DNA of 29,911 bases from DATEMK01 sp035275625 (lineage in GTDB: Bacteria; Bacteroidota; Bacteroidia; AKYH767-A; OLB10): NCBI GenBank assembly GCA_035275625.1, contig DATEMK010000290.1, positions 1-29,911 of the forward strand, given 5' to 3'. Positions within the stretch are counted from its first letter, which is position 1. Each line of letters starts with the position of its first letter. Made by a program: the position numbers and the translations under genes. Shown here piece after piece: positions 8,501-15,000 of the stretch. The notes below the pieces were generated by a model. That model was given only the letters and a program-made list of their open reading frames with translations, searched no databases and was not told where the DNA came from.

Positions 8501-8962
8501 CAACAAGAAATAATTGCAGAGAAAGATGAGGCTATAAAAAGTTTGCAGTCAGCAATTGGCAATTTGCAAAATGAAAATGTAAATCAGCAGGAACAAATTG
8601 AAGAGTTGAAAAACACGATGAAAAATTTTGATAATGCCTTATCACAATGCTGCATGAACTATGAGCAAAAGACAAATGGTGCTGCTAATTCTGTAACTGA
8701 CATTGCGAGGCTTGAACAAAATATTCCCAATCCTTTTTCTGAAAACACACGGATCAGGTTTTACATTCCGCAAAATGCAGGACACGGAATACTTAAGATT
8801 TATTCTCTTGATGGCTCTGAATTAAAATCAATTCCTGTTTCAGCAAAAGGTTTTGGCGAAACAGAAATTTCAGGCAAAACACTTTCAGCAGGAACTTATA
8901 CGTATATGCTGATCGTGGATGGAACAGTTGTGGATACAAAGCAGATGGTTCTTACCAAATAA
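5594..8962 (+). CDS. Giant T9SS-secreted adhesin with YadA-like repeats and S74 auto-processing domain
   Basis: A protein of 1122 residues. Signal peptide at 1-22 (ending THAQ). Then GIGTTTPNASSLLDM and KGVLVPRMT, a start typical of Bacteroidetes fibre-like surface proteins. Residues about 190-720 are a long series of 17-residue units of the form NTTGNYNTAxGxxALxx, as in the YadA head/trimeric autotransporter fold. Residues about 870-990 are a peptidase S74 (endosialidase-type chaperone) domain; Ser880-Asp-Ala-Arg-Leu-Lys885 has the Ser/Lys spacing of the self-cleaving dyad. A coiled coil follows (about 985-1030), then a T9SS type A sorting domain (NIPNPFSENTRIRF to the C-terminus). A trimer that cleaves itself and is sorted to the surface is the likely product, probably for attachment. 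The gene stands alone. Confidence 0.9.
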   Translation: MNKKLITTTIACLLLAGKMTHAQTNTFPSTGSAGIGTTTPNASSLLDMVSTTKGVLVPRMTKAQRDVIATPAAGLLIYQTNNTPGFYYYTGTAWTALKSSTASKTLNNLTAPTAVNVDLLPGSDNTINMGSAVSSWKDIFMDGSVFLGGSKFLAGDANDNIFIGFTGNSVNTGASNVFIGGQSGSVNSAGYDNTAIGKWTMVANTTGNYNSATGFGALRFNTTGSGNSAFGSAALYNNSTGSYNTSTGVNSLILNSTGNYNTANGTYALLNNTTGNANVALGFSTLYSSQQNSYNIAIGDSALFNYNNGTSNDYLLAIGYNALHKNSSGFYNTAVGHFSLRSNTTGHGNTAIGLNTLAQNSSGSGNTAAGYNSLVLNTTGNSNTAYGNETMVSNTTGFKNTASGDSSLFSNTTGSRNTSAGAKALRSNTSGSNNIAIGSEALLLNTTGGFNVAIGSAALEANTGGTGNIAIGHEALDANTTGNYNTAIGEDALGNSTTGVYNTACGADAMRQNTTGTYNAAFGKEALYSNTSGGYNTASGSSALFSNTTGSSNVAIGWNALRSSQQNSFNIAIGDSALFSYNHGSSVDNLVAVGSAALRNNTSGVSNTATGSHSLYSNTGGNRNTATGRNALYANNNGDGNTASGFQALYANTTGEENTAVGDFSMPNNTTGINNTADGAYALLGNTTGNSNTALGSYALYTNTTGNGNTAIGEAADVAANNLVNAAAIGRNALVAASNSLVLGSIAGVNAATNSVNVGIGVTAPQSRLHVRANAASGVSPLPGTGILLDDNGIAYISILTPNASQNGILFGNATSNQGGGIIFNNAGNTNGLQLNAGGATRMTITSSGNVGIGTAPSFQLQISSNSAAKPTSSSWTVSSDARLKKDIEDFNDGLEVLNKIHPVWFSYTGEAGMPTEERGVGTLAQELQEVAPYMVKEWTYQNSNGEKENYLGVDYGAMDFVLLNSIKEQQEIIAEKDEAIKSLQSAIGNLQNENVNQQEQIEELKNTMKNFDNALSQCCMNYEQKTNGAANSVTDIARLEQNIPNPFSENTRIRFYIPQNAGHGILKIYSLDGSELKSIPVSAKGFGETEISGKTLSAGTYTYMLIVDGTVVDTKQMVLTK

Positions 8963-8977
8963 AAAATAATTTTTATT
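8958..8977. terminator. AT-only hairpin after the adhesin
   Basis: AATAAAAA (8958-8965) pairs with TTTTTATT (8970-8977) around a 4-nt loop, overlapping the stop codon. It contains no GC pairs, so it is weak. TAACTTTG at 8980-8987 fits the Bacteroidetes -7 consensus TAnnTTTG and could start the 9013 transcript, but I find no TTTG box at -33. Confidence 0.25.
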
Positions 8978-9012
8978 ATTAACTTTGAATGGTATCTTAA
9001 AATATAATTAAT

Positions 9013-10218
9013 ATGGAAACTTTACATACAGCCGCATCTCCGAAAGTGGAAAAGGACCTCCTGAAAATTGCCCGTGAAATAGGCCCGGAAATAAGCAAAT
9101 ATGTAGATGAAGATGAAACTAACCGCAGGCTATCCCCGCCTGTTGTTAAGGCATTGAGGGATGCCGGTTTCTTTAAGCTGTTCCTTCCTGGCGCCCTGGG
9201 TGGTTTAGAAGCTGATCCTGTTACCACCGCGAGGGTGATCGAAGAAGTAGCACGGCACAACACAGCGGCAGGATGGTCATTAATGGTAGCTAATACCATC
9301 CCCATGATGATCGTAAGATTATCAGACGAAGGCATTAACGCACTATATGGAAACAACCCTGACGCCTTCATAGCGGGGTCTGTCCATCCCCCGATGAGCG
9401 CAACGCGGGTAAAGGGCGGTTATTCTATAACGGGCAGAAATCCTCTTTTCAGCAATGTCCACGAAGCACAATGGCTTTTCGTGTTGGCTTTTGTTATGGA
9501 GCAAGGTCAAATGAAAATGCATAACGGTCACCCGGAAATGATTGGTGCCGTGATGAAAGCGGGCGATTGCGAAATCATCGATACATGGCATACTATCGGC
9601 ATGAAGGCTACAGATAGCAATGACGTATCGGCTAAAGATGTTTTTGTGCCGGATTACCTTTCATTTCCCCTGGACCCGGAAGGTGTACCCAATCCGCGTT
9701 TCACAGGTCCGCTCTATAGGTTTCCCGCCAGCGGTGCCAATATTGCCTGCCTCTTTCCTCCCGTTTCACTTGCGCTGGCAAGAAACGCGATCAACGAATT
9801 AAAGACACTTGCGGAAAAGAAGACGCCTCTTGGCTCCATGGTGTCCATTAAGCAAAAAGGTGCGATGCAGCGAAAGCTTGGAATTGCAGAAGCACTTTTA
9901 CAATCAAGCCGGGCGTTCCTTTATGAAGCCATTGAAGAATGCTGGGAAAAAACCAGGGCGGGCAAAGAAGTCACCCGCGAAGATAAAGCGAGATTGCTTT
10001 TAGCAGCAACCCATACCAACCAGAGTTGTACCCGTGCGGTTGACTTAATGTATTCTGCGGCAGGAAGCACTGCCATTTATACACGAAATAAAATTGCGCA
10101 CTATTTTACCGATGCGCAGGTTCTTAAGCAGCACGGTTTTGTCAATGAGAGCCGTTACGAAACAGCCGCCCAGATTTATTTCGGACTGCCTTCTGATTTG
10201 CCGCTGGTTGAATTTTAA
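9013..10218 (+). CDS. Acyl-CoA dehydrogenase-like flavoprotein (group D monooxygenase-like)
   Basis: A protein of 401 residues covering the complete three-domain acyl-CoA dehydrogenase fold. The N-terminal helical part includes KALRDAGFFKLFLPGALGG and EEVARHNTAAGWSLMV. The central beta part is around KGGYSITGRNPLFSNVHEAQW. The C-terminal bundle includes AAGSTAIYTRNKIAHYF and VLKQHGFVNESRYE. The last segment fits the Acyl-CoA_dh_2 type seen in flavin-dependent monooxygenases (HpaB/DszC-like, two-component, needing a separate flavin reductase) rather than the Glu-base dehydrogenases; I see no obvious catalytic Glu. The substrate cannot be told from sequence. No reductase gene is nearby. An SRPBCC gene follows 72 bp downstream, with a hairpin repeat (10234-10254) between them, so co-transcription is uncertain. 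Confidence 0.8.
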   Translation: METLHTAASPKVEKDLLKIAREIGPEISKYVDEDETNRRLSPPVVKALRDAGFFKLFLPGALGGLEADPVTTARVIEEVARHNTAAGWSLMVANTIPMMIVRLSDEGINALYGNNPDAFIAGSVHPPMSATRVKGGYSITGRNPLFSNVHEAQWLFVLAFVMEQGQMKMHNGHPEMIGAVMKAGDCEIIDTWHTIGMKATDSNDVSAKDVFVPDYLSFPLDPEGVPNPRFTGPLYRFPASGANIACLFPPVSLALARNAINELKTLAEKKTPLGSMVSIKQKGAMQRKLGIAEALLQSSRAFLYEAIEECWEKTRAGKEVTREDKARLLLAATHTNQSCTRAVDLMYSAAGSTAIYTRNKIAHYFTDAQVLKQHGFVNESRYETAAQIYFGLPSDLPLVEF

Positions 10219-10233
10219 AGAGCAACGCGGGAT

Positions 10234-10263
10234 GAGTTTCTGAAAAGGAAACTCGGTTAGGAC
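10234..10263. repeat. GAGTC-type hairpin with GGTTAGGACA tail
   Basis: GAGTTTC pairs with GAAACTC around TGAAAAG, and the tail ACTCGGTTAGGACA is identical to the one at 1573-1586. It lies between the acyl-CoA dehydrogenase-like gene and the SRPBCC gene. Confidence 0.6.
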
Positions 10264-10290
10264 ATAAATGGTAAAACTTAACTGAAAGTC

Positions 10291-10719
10291 ATGATAAAAA
10301 TCTATCACAATTTCAAAATAAGCGCATCTGCCGAAAAAGTATTTGATGCTGTATCCACTATCAATGGATTAAAAAGCTGGTGGACAACAGAGACAAGCGG
10401 AAATCCCGAACCGGGTGGTGAAATTCGTTTTGAATTCGGAAAGGACCTGTATGATTTAATGAAAGTTACTGCGTTTGAAAAAAATAAAAGTATAGAATGG
10501 GAAATTATTCAGTCCACTTTTCCGGAATGTAATCTGTGGCTCGGCACTAAAATTTCTTTTAATCTCCTGGCAGATGGAGACAAAAATACTGTTGTAAAAT
10601 TTCAACACTTCAATTTTGGAGATACCTATGAATTTTGCGGTGTATGCAATTATCAATGGGCAATATCTATGGGAAGCCTTAAATCGCTTTGTGAAACAGG
10701 AAAGGGTAAACCGCAATAG
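10291..10719 (+). CDS. AHSA1/SRPBCC-family protein
   Basis: A protein of 142 residues. It begins IYHNFKISASAEKVFDAVS, followed by SWWTT and PGGEIRFEFG, which is the normal start of an AHSA1/SRPBCC (START-like) domain: a helix-grip fold with a hydrophobic ligand pocket. A later segment TVVKFQHFNFGD and the C-terminal long helix (WAISMGSLKSLCETGKG) complete the fold, and the length is normal. Members bind small hydrophobic ligands or act as Hsp90 co-chaperone-like or stress proteins; no specific role can be assigned. It follows the flavoprotein gene on the same strand. Confidence 0.8.
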   Translation: MIKIYHNFKISASAEKVFDAVSTINGLKSWWTTETSGNPEPGGEIRFEFGKDLYDLMKVTAFEKNKSIEWEIIQSTFPECNLWLGTKISFNLLADGDKNTVVKFQHFNFGDTYEFCGVCNYQWAISMGSLKSLCETGKGKPQ

Positions 10720-10747
10720 TTTATACTGCATTTTGTATCCGGCAGTG

Positions 10748-10840
10748 TGCCTGAGACGCGCCTGCCTGTCGGCAGGCAGGGATGTGTTCGAACAGAAAAC
10801 GATCCTTTCAAAAACACAAATTAAAATTATTTAATATTCT
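10748..10840. repeat. 93-bp intergenic repeat, copy 2
   Basis: This copy matches 5260-5352 with five substitutions and no gaps. The palindromic core is CCTGCCTG (10761-10768) TCGG CAGGCAGG (10773-10780). It ends directly at the inserted hairpin at 10841-10862. Confidence 0.85.
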
Positions 10841-10862
10841 CCCATAGGGATGCCTATGGCAT
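10841..10862. mobile_element. 22-bp palindromic element inserted in a repeat
   Basis: CCATAGG (10842-10848) and CCTATGG (10853-10859) form a perfect stem with loop GATG. Left of it, AAATTATTTAATATTCT matches 5122-5138; right of it, TAAAAAGTTTATTTTTA matches the sequence directly after 5138. The element is therefore absent from the related sequence at 5106-5170 and looks like a clean insertion. The following stretch to 10982 has no recognised gene. Confidence 0.65.
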
Positions 10863-10982
10863 TAAAAAGTTTATTTTTATTTCCGGTTTGTTCAGGTCCC
10901 GGCAGATCCGAAGGACTCATTTGAAGAATCGGAGGACCCTGAGCGAGACAAAAAGGAAAGATGCCGGAAATAGCGGAGACTT

Positions 10983-12488
10983 TTACAACCTTGTAATTCT
11001 TGCAACTTTTTTTTCTTTACCAGCAACATATTGCAGCAGGTACATTCCCTGTAATAACCCGGAGGTCATCACTTTTGTTTCGGAATAAAAAGTTTGTTGC
11101 TTCATTATTTCTCTTCCTGTAAGATCGTAAATATATAATTCACCTCCCGGTTTTGTTCCGGCCACAGTGAGTTCATTAATAAACGGACCAGGATAAACCA
11201 GGATGGTATTGTGAACTGAAGCCTCGTTGATAGTAAGCATAGGACCGGCATCATATCTTGCCAATGCAAAGTCGCTTGCATTAGATCCTGCAAATCCCGC
11301 AGCAACTATTTTATGATCAGCCTGTATTGCAATGGCAAGGCAATAATCATTGCTTGCCGAAACGGGTGTGGTTACAATACCTCCACTACCAAACGTGTTG
11401 TCAGGAGTACCATTATTATTATAACGAACAAGCCCGAAATCATAATCCGTTCCGGTTAATGCAATTCCGCCAACAATAATTTTTCCATCAGCCTGTATAG
11501 CAACCGCAACTCCATTGTCATTTATTCCCACAGCTGTAGTTACGATTCCATCTGAAGCGTATGAGGTGTCAAGGCTTCCATCCGTGTTATATCGAGCCGA
11601 AGCAAATTCAAGTCCTGACCAACCGCCTCCGACAATTTTACCATTGCTTTGAAGCGCAATTGCATAAAACATATTATACTCATTACCTTCATCGGTTGTA
11701 ACAATCCCGTTCGTACCGAATGAAGCATCGGGACTTCCATCGGGATTATAACGTATCAAAGCAAAGTCATAATCACTTCCATTATCACTATACCCGCCTG
11801 CCAGGATTTTTCCATCGCTTTGAATAACGATTGAATTGCACTGGTCATCTGTTAACCCGATATGCGTTACCACTTTCCCCCCGGAGCCAAAAGCGGTATC
11901 AATACTTCCATCATTATAATAACGCACTACAGCAAAATAATTTCCCGTTGTTGAATCACTGAAACCACCGGCTACAATTTTTCCATCGGGTTGTAAGGCA
12001 ATGGAGTTGGCATTGTCGCCATAGCTTCCCACGGGTGTAGTTACAAATCCATTTGTTCCGAATGTACTGTCCAGGCTGCCATCACTTTTATAACGAAGAA
12101 TTGCAAAATCATTATTCAGACCCATATCACTATAACCACCCACTACAATTTTGCCGTCCGGCTGGAGAGCAACCGAAAGCCCGTAATCACCTTCGTTTCC
12201 GATAGGTGTGGTAGTTTTTCCGTTTGTTCCGAACGTACTGTCAAGACTGCCATCCGGCAAGTAACGCACCAATGCAACATCATTATCGCTGCCGTTGTAG
12301 CTGAACCCGGTAACTACCAGCTTACCATCACTTTGGATGGCAATTGCAACTCCTTTATCATCGGCTCCGCCAATATCGGTTGTTACTTTTCCGCCAATAC
12401 CAAAAGCGGGATCTAATGTTCCAAACTGAGCATTGGCCATGCAGGGGATAACGAGGAAAGCCATAAATAATAAGTGATGAGTTTTCAT
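10983..12488 (-). CDS. Secreted delta-60 repeat protein with T9SS sorting domain
   Basis: A protein of 501 residues. Signal peptide at 1-20 (LLFMAFLVIPCMANA). Residues about 24-415 are seven units of 53-58 residues of the form LDxTFGTNGxVTTPxG, IALQPDGKIVVGGYS, DFALVRYxxDGS, the delta-60 repeat. Seven such units suggest a seven-bladed beta-propeller. The C-terminal part (ILVYPGPFINELTV, LYIYDLTGREI, GMYLLQYVAG) is a T9SS type A sorting domain, so the protein should go to the cell surface or medium. The motif at 12532-12547 lies 43 bp upstream of the start, linking it to the signalling cluster further right. Its ligand or partner is unknown. It is the last minus-strand gene of the cluster. Confidence 0.88.
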   Translation of the reverse strand: MKTHHLLFMAFLVIPCMANAQFGTLDPAFGIGGKVTTDIGGADDKGVAIAIQSDGKLVVTGFSYNGSDNDVALVRYLPDGSLDSTFGTNGKTTTPIGNEGDYGLSVALQPDGKIVVGGYSDMGLNNDFAILRYKSDGSLDSTFGTNGFVTTPVGSYGDNANSIALQPDGKIVAGGFSDSTTGNYFAVVRYYNDGSIDTAFGSGGKVVTHIGLTDDQCNSIVIQSDGKILAGGYSDNGSDYDFALIRYNPDGSPDASFGTNGIVTTDEGNEYNMFYAIALQSNGKIVGGGWSGLEFASARYNTDGSLDTSYASDGIVTTAVGINDNGVAVAIQADGKIIVGGIALTGTDYDFGLVRYNNNGTPDNTFGSGGIVTTPVSASNDYCLAIAIQADHKIVAAGFAGSNASDFALARYDAGPMLTINEASVHNTILVYPGPFINELTVAGTKPGGELYIYDLTGREIMKQQTFYSETKVMTSGLLQGMYLLQYVAGKEKKVARITRL

Positions 12489-12531
12489 TTTTTTTTGAGA
12501 CTAAAACTATTGGTTTTTAATACCAAAAAAA

Positions 12532-12547
12532 TACTGCATCTGTGGTA
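12532..12547. promoter_or_regulatory. Operator-like near-palindrome, site B
   Basis: TACTGCATCTGTGGTA lies 43 bp upstream of the delta-60 gene. Read on the coding strand, its end runs into TATTTTTTT, which resembles the TAnnTTTG -7 element, so the site may overlap or border the promoter. Confidence 0.6.
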
Positions 12548-12617
12548 TTTTATCCGGTGACATTCAACCCGTTTCATCATCCCGCGAAAAGACGGAGATT
12601 ATTAAACTACTAAAATT

Positions 12618-14243
12618 TTATTTAATTACTGTCATTTTTTGTCCGCTTAACAAAATATCTCCATCCAGCAGTTGCACAAAATAATTTCCGTTTGCAAATT
12701 CACTAATGTTAATTTGAGTTTCACTTCCGTTTACCAGGACAGATTTTACTGTTTTGCCCTGTGCATCAAAAATTATTAATTGCATCTCTTTTGAGGATGG
12801 GTTTTCAAAATGAATGCTTATTGATTCTGTTGCAGGATTTGGAAAGATTTGAAATTCATTATTCAATACAGAAGAAATGGTTTTTGATTTTTTTGTTTGC
12901 AGTCCTGAAGCAATTTTAATTTCTGCAATATCATTTTTCAAATTTTCATTTTGTTTTTTCAATTCATCATTTGACCTTTTCAATTCATCAATCATCTGTT
13001 GCTGCTCCTGCATACCTTTTACCAATGGCACGACAAATTCAGCATAGCGCAACCCGTACATATCATTTTCATTTTTCGGCTTGTCCACTCCGCTGAAATC
13101 ATAGCCAAGCTCTTTTGCAGACTGCTCCACTTCCTGTGCAACAAATCCTGAATAAATTATTTTTTCTTTTTCGCTGATAGCATTCTTCATTTGTTCAGAC
13201 ATTTCTTTTCCGCGGCTTTCATTTAACTTGTTGCTGATGCCTGAAACATCAAGATTGTAAGTAACAGGGCGCAGCTTCATGATGAAATCCATCCCCTTTA
13301 CATCTTCCTTTACATTTTTCTTGTATCGTCCATCGCTGATATTGGTCCAGCCTGTGTATGCACCGGTAGAGGTAACAACAGAATTTCCAATGCGTGTCTG
13401 GTTTGAAGCAGTAACTGTTGCAGCCTCACCCAATGCTATGCTGTTAGCTAATGAGTTTTGGTTTGCATCACACCCGGCACCGATAAATGTATTGAACCAA
13501 CCATGATTGTATGTATTACCAGCACCCCAACCAATTGCCGTGTTATATTGTGAACTGGCCGTGCTGTAAAGCGCACCAAATCCAACACCCGTATTGTAAT
13601 TGTTGACATTGTTATATAATGCCTGGCAGCCAACAGCCGTATTCTGTGTTCCATTCAAATTTTGTAGCAACGCAACCTCACCCACTGCTGTATTGTAACT
13701 TCCATTATTATTATAGAGGGCATAATATCCCATCCCGGTATTCCCTTCCCCGGTGGTGTTCGTATAAATGGCATACGCACCTATACCCGTATTGTACCTG
13801 CCTGTTGTAGTATTTCTCAGCACGTTTATACCACCGGCTGTATTGTTGCTGCATGAAGTGCAAAAGTTAAGAGTGCCGCCCCCGGTGCCGGTATTGTTGG
13901 TGCCGGTAGTGATGGAAGTGCCGCTGTTATTACCGACAAATATGTTTGATCCGTTTGTTGAAAGCGCGGTCAATCCATTTATCCGGTATTTGGAATTCGT
14001 GTTTATATCGCCACCAACATCCAGTTTGTAGTTAGGGCTAAAATCTCCAATGGCAACGAAACTGTTCGTTCCAAAAAACATGCTTGCATTATTATTTACT
14101 TTGATTTTAACAGCTGTATTATCAGTAGTGCCGATAAAATCGGTTAAAGAGCTTGTTCCGGCATTTCCGGCAAGGTTCCACGACTGGCTGTGCGACTGTG
14201 GGCTGATGGCGCAGATGGCGATAATGAGAATAAATTTTTTCAT
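12618..14243 (-). CDS. S74-chaperone surface protein with T9SS sorting domain
   Basis: A protein of 541 residues. Signal peptide at 1-20 (FILIIAICAISPQSHSQ). Residues about 95-280 are irregular YadA-like units (NTTTGRYNTGIGAYAIYT, NTAVGEVALL). The S74 domain begins around residue 298 with Ser303-Asp-Gly-Arg-Tyr-Lys308, the expected Ser/Lys spacing for self-cleavage. It continues through LRPVTYNLDV, YSGFVAQEVEQSAKELGYDF and YAEFVVPLVKGMQEQ. A coiled coil (about 415-445) precedes a T9SS sorting domain (FQIFPNPATESISIHF, then GNYFVQLLDGD). It is a shorter relative of the 5594 gene. Site C of the shared motif lies 110 bp upstream of its start. Probable role: trimeric surface fibre. Confidence 0.9.
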   Translation of the reverse strand: MKKFILIIAICAISPQSHSQSWNLAGNAGTSSLTDFIGTTDNTAVKIKVNNNASMFFGTNSFVAIGDFSPNYKLDVGGDINTNSKYRINGLTALSTNGSNIFVGNNSGTSITTGTNNTGTGGGTLNFCTSCSNNTAGGINVLRNTTTGRYNTGIGAYAIYTNTTGEGNTGMGYYALYNNNGSYNTAVGEVALLQNLNGTQNTAVGCQALYNNVNNYNTGVGFGALYSTASSQYNTAIGWGAGNTYNHGWFNTFIGAGCDANQNSLANSIALGEAATVTASNQTRIGNSVVTSTGAYTGWTNISDGRYKKNVKEDVKGMDFIMKLRPVTYNLDVSGISNKLNESRGKEMSEQMKNAISEKEKIIYSGFVAQEVEQSAKELGYDFSGVDKPKNENDMYGLRYAEFVVPLVKGMQEQQQMIDELKRSNDELKKQNENLKNDIAEIKIASGLQTKKSKTISSVLNNEFQIFPNPATESISIHFENPSSKEMQLIIFDAQGKTVKSVLVNGSETQINISEFANGNYFVQLLDGDILLSGQKMTVIK

Positions 14244-14353
14244 ATTGATTTAGTATTTAATTGTAATGATGAATTTTTTTAAGTGTGTATTTATTGACAT
14301 CAAGGCAGAAGATTTCCTGATGCCAAAACTACTTTGATGCAGTTCGTAAAAAA

Positions 14354-14369
14354 TACCGCATGTGTCGTA
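14354..14369. promoter_or_regulatory. Operator-like near-palindrome, site C
   Basis: TACCGCATGTGTCGTA lies between the degenerate regulator gene (stop at 14394) and the S74 gene (start at 14243). It is the least symmetric copy. It is followed by an A-rich run and GCAGGG, as at the left edge of the window. Confidence 0.55.
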
Positions 14370-14393
14370 ATTTTAAAAAAGCAGGGAATTATC

Positions 14394-14948
14394 TTAACGA
14401 TGCAATGATAAAAAGAGGCTGTGTTTTATTTCGCGCTCGCTTAAGCCGGTTTGGCTGATGACATCATTCAATAAAAATCCTTTTGATAATAAATTAAAAA
14501 TATTTTTCAGCGTGGCATCTGCTTCGTGAATAATGTTCCGTGCATATAGCAAACCTATGATGCTTAAAGGAAGATGAACCAGGTTTTCAGAACAATCAAT
14601 TACGGCTTGTTCAAATTTATTTTTGGTGCAATATTTTTCTACGTAACCACCCGCTCCTGAACGGAGGCAATTGAAAATTAAGTCGGGTTGAACAAACTCA
14701 CAATTCAGCAGGATTTTGGAAGGAGAAATTTTCTTTTTCATTTCGCTGATAAAAGATGAAATGTCGCAGGGCAAATCTATATTTACAACGAAAACATCAG
14801 CATCAGACGGTGAAAGGTCTTCTAAAACACGGGGATGATAAATAACTATATCCGCTAATTGAACGCGGATAAAATTTTCAGCCCGTTTTCTGAGCAAAGC
14901 GCTTTCTTCATTATTTTTCTCTAAAAGAATTACGCGGACCTTTTCCAT
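14394..14948 (-). CDS. Degenerate response regulator lacking the phosphorylation site
   Basis: A protein of 184 residues that aligns along its length with the intact regulator at 21286-21924. The receiver fold can be followed (VRVILLE, DVFVVNIDLP, ILLNCEF, IFNCLRSGAGGYVEK). However, the phospho-acceptor Asp is Asn56, the acidic pair after Glu10 is Lys11-Asn12, and the Thr of the switch is Cys83. Only the Lys (Lys105) remains. The C-terminal HTH is shortened and weak (FNLLSKGFLLNDVISQTGLSEREIKHSLFLSLHR) and ends before the second half of the LuxR recognition region. It follows the last kinase by 52 bp, so it is probably co-transcribed. It could be a phosphorylation-independent partner or decoy, or a decaying paralog. 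Confidence 0.75.
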   Translation of the reverse strand: MEKVRVILLEKNNEESALLRKRAENFIRVQLADIVIYHPRVLEDLSPSDADVFVVNIDLPCDISSFISEMKKKISPSKILLNCEFVQPDLIFNCLRSGAGGYVEKYCTKNKFEQAVIDCSENLVHLPLSIIGLLYARNIIHEADATLKNIFNLLSKGFLLNDVISQTGLSEREIKHSLFLSLHR

Positions 14949-15000
14949 GCTGCAAATTTAAGGGGCGCTATATTGGAATAAATACCTCATTAATGGTAAT

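Noticed and set aside
10888..11088. Plus-strand 66-codon frame between repeats and the delta-60 gene
   Set aside because: It runs into the antisense of the delta-60 gene's sorting domain and is made partly of repeat-like GGA/CGGAGG sequence.
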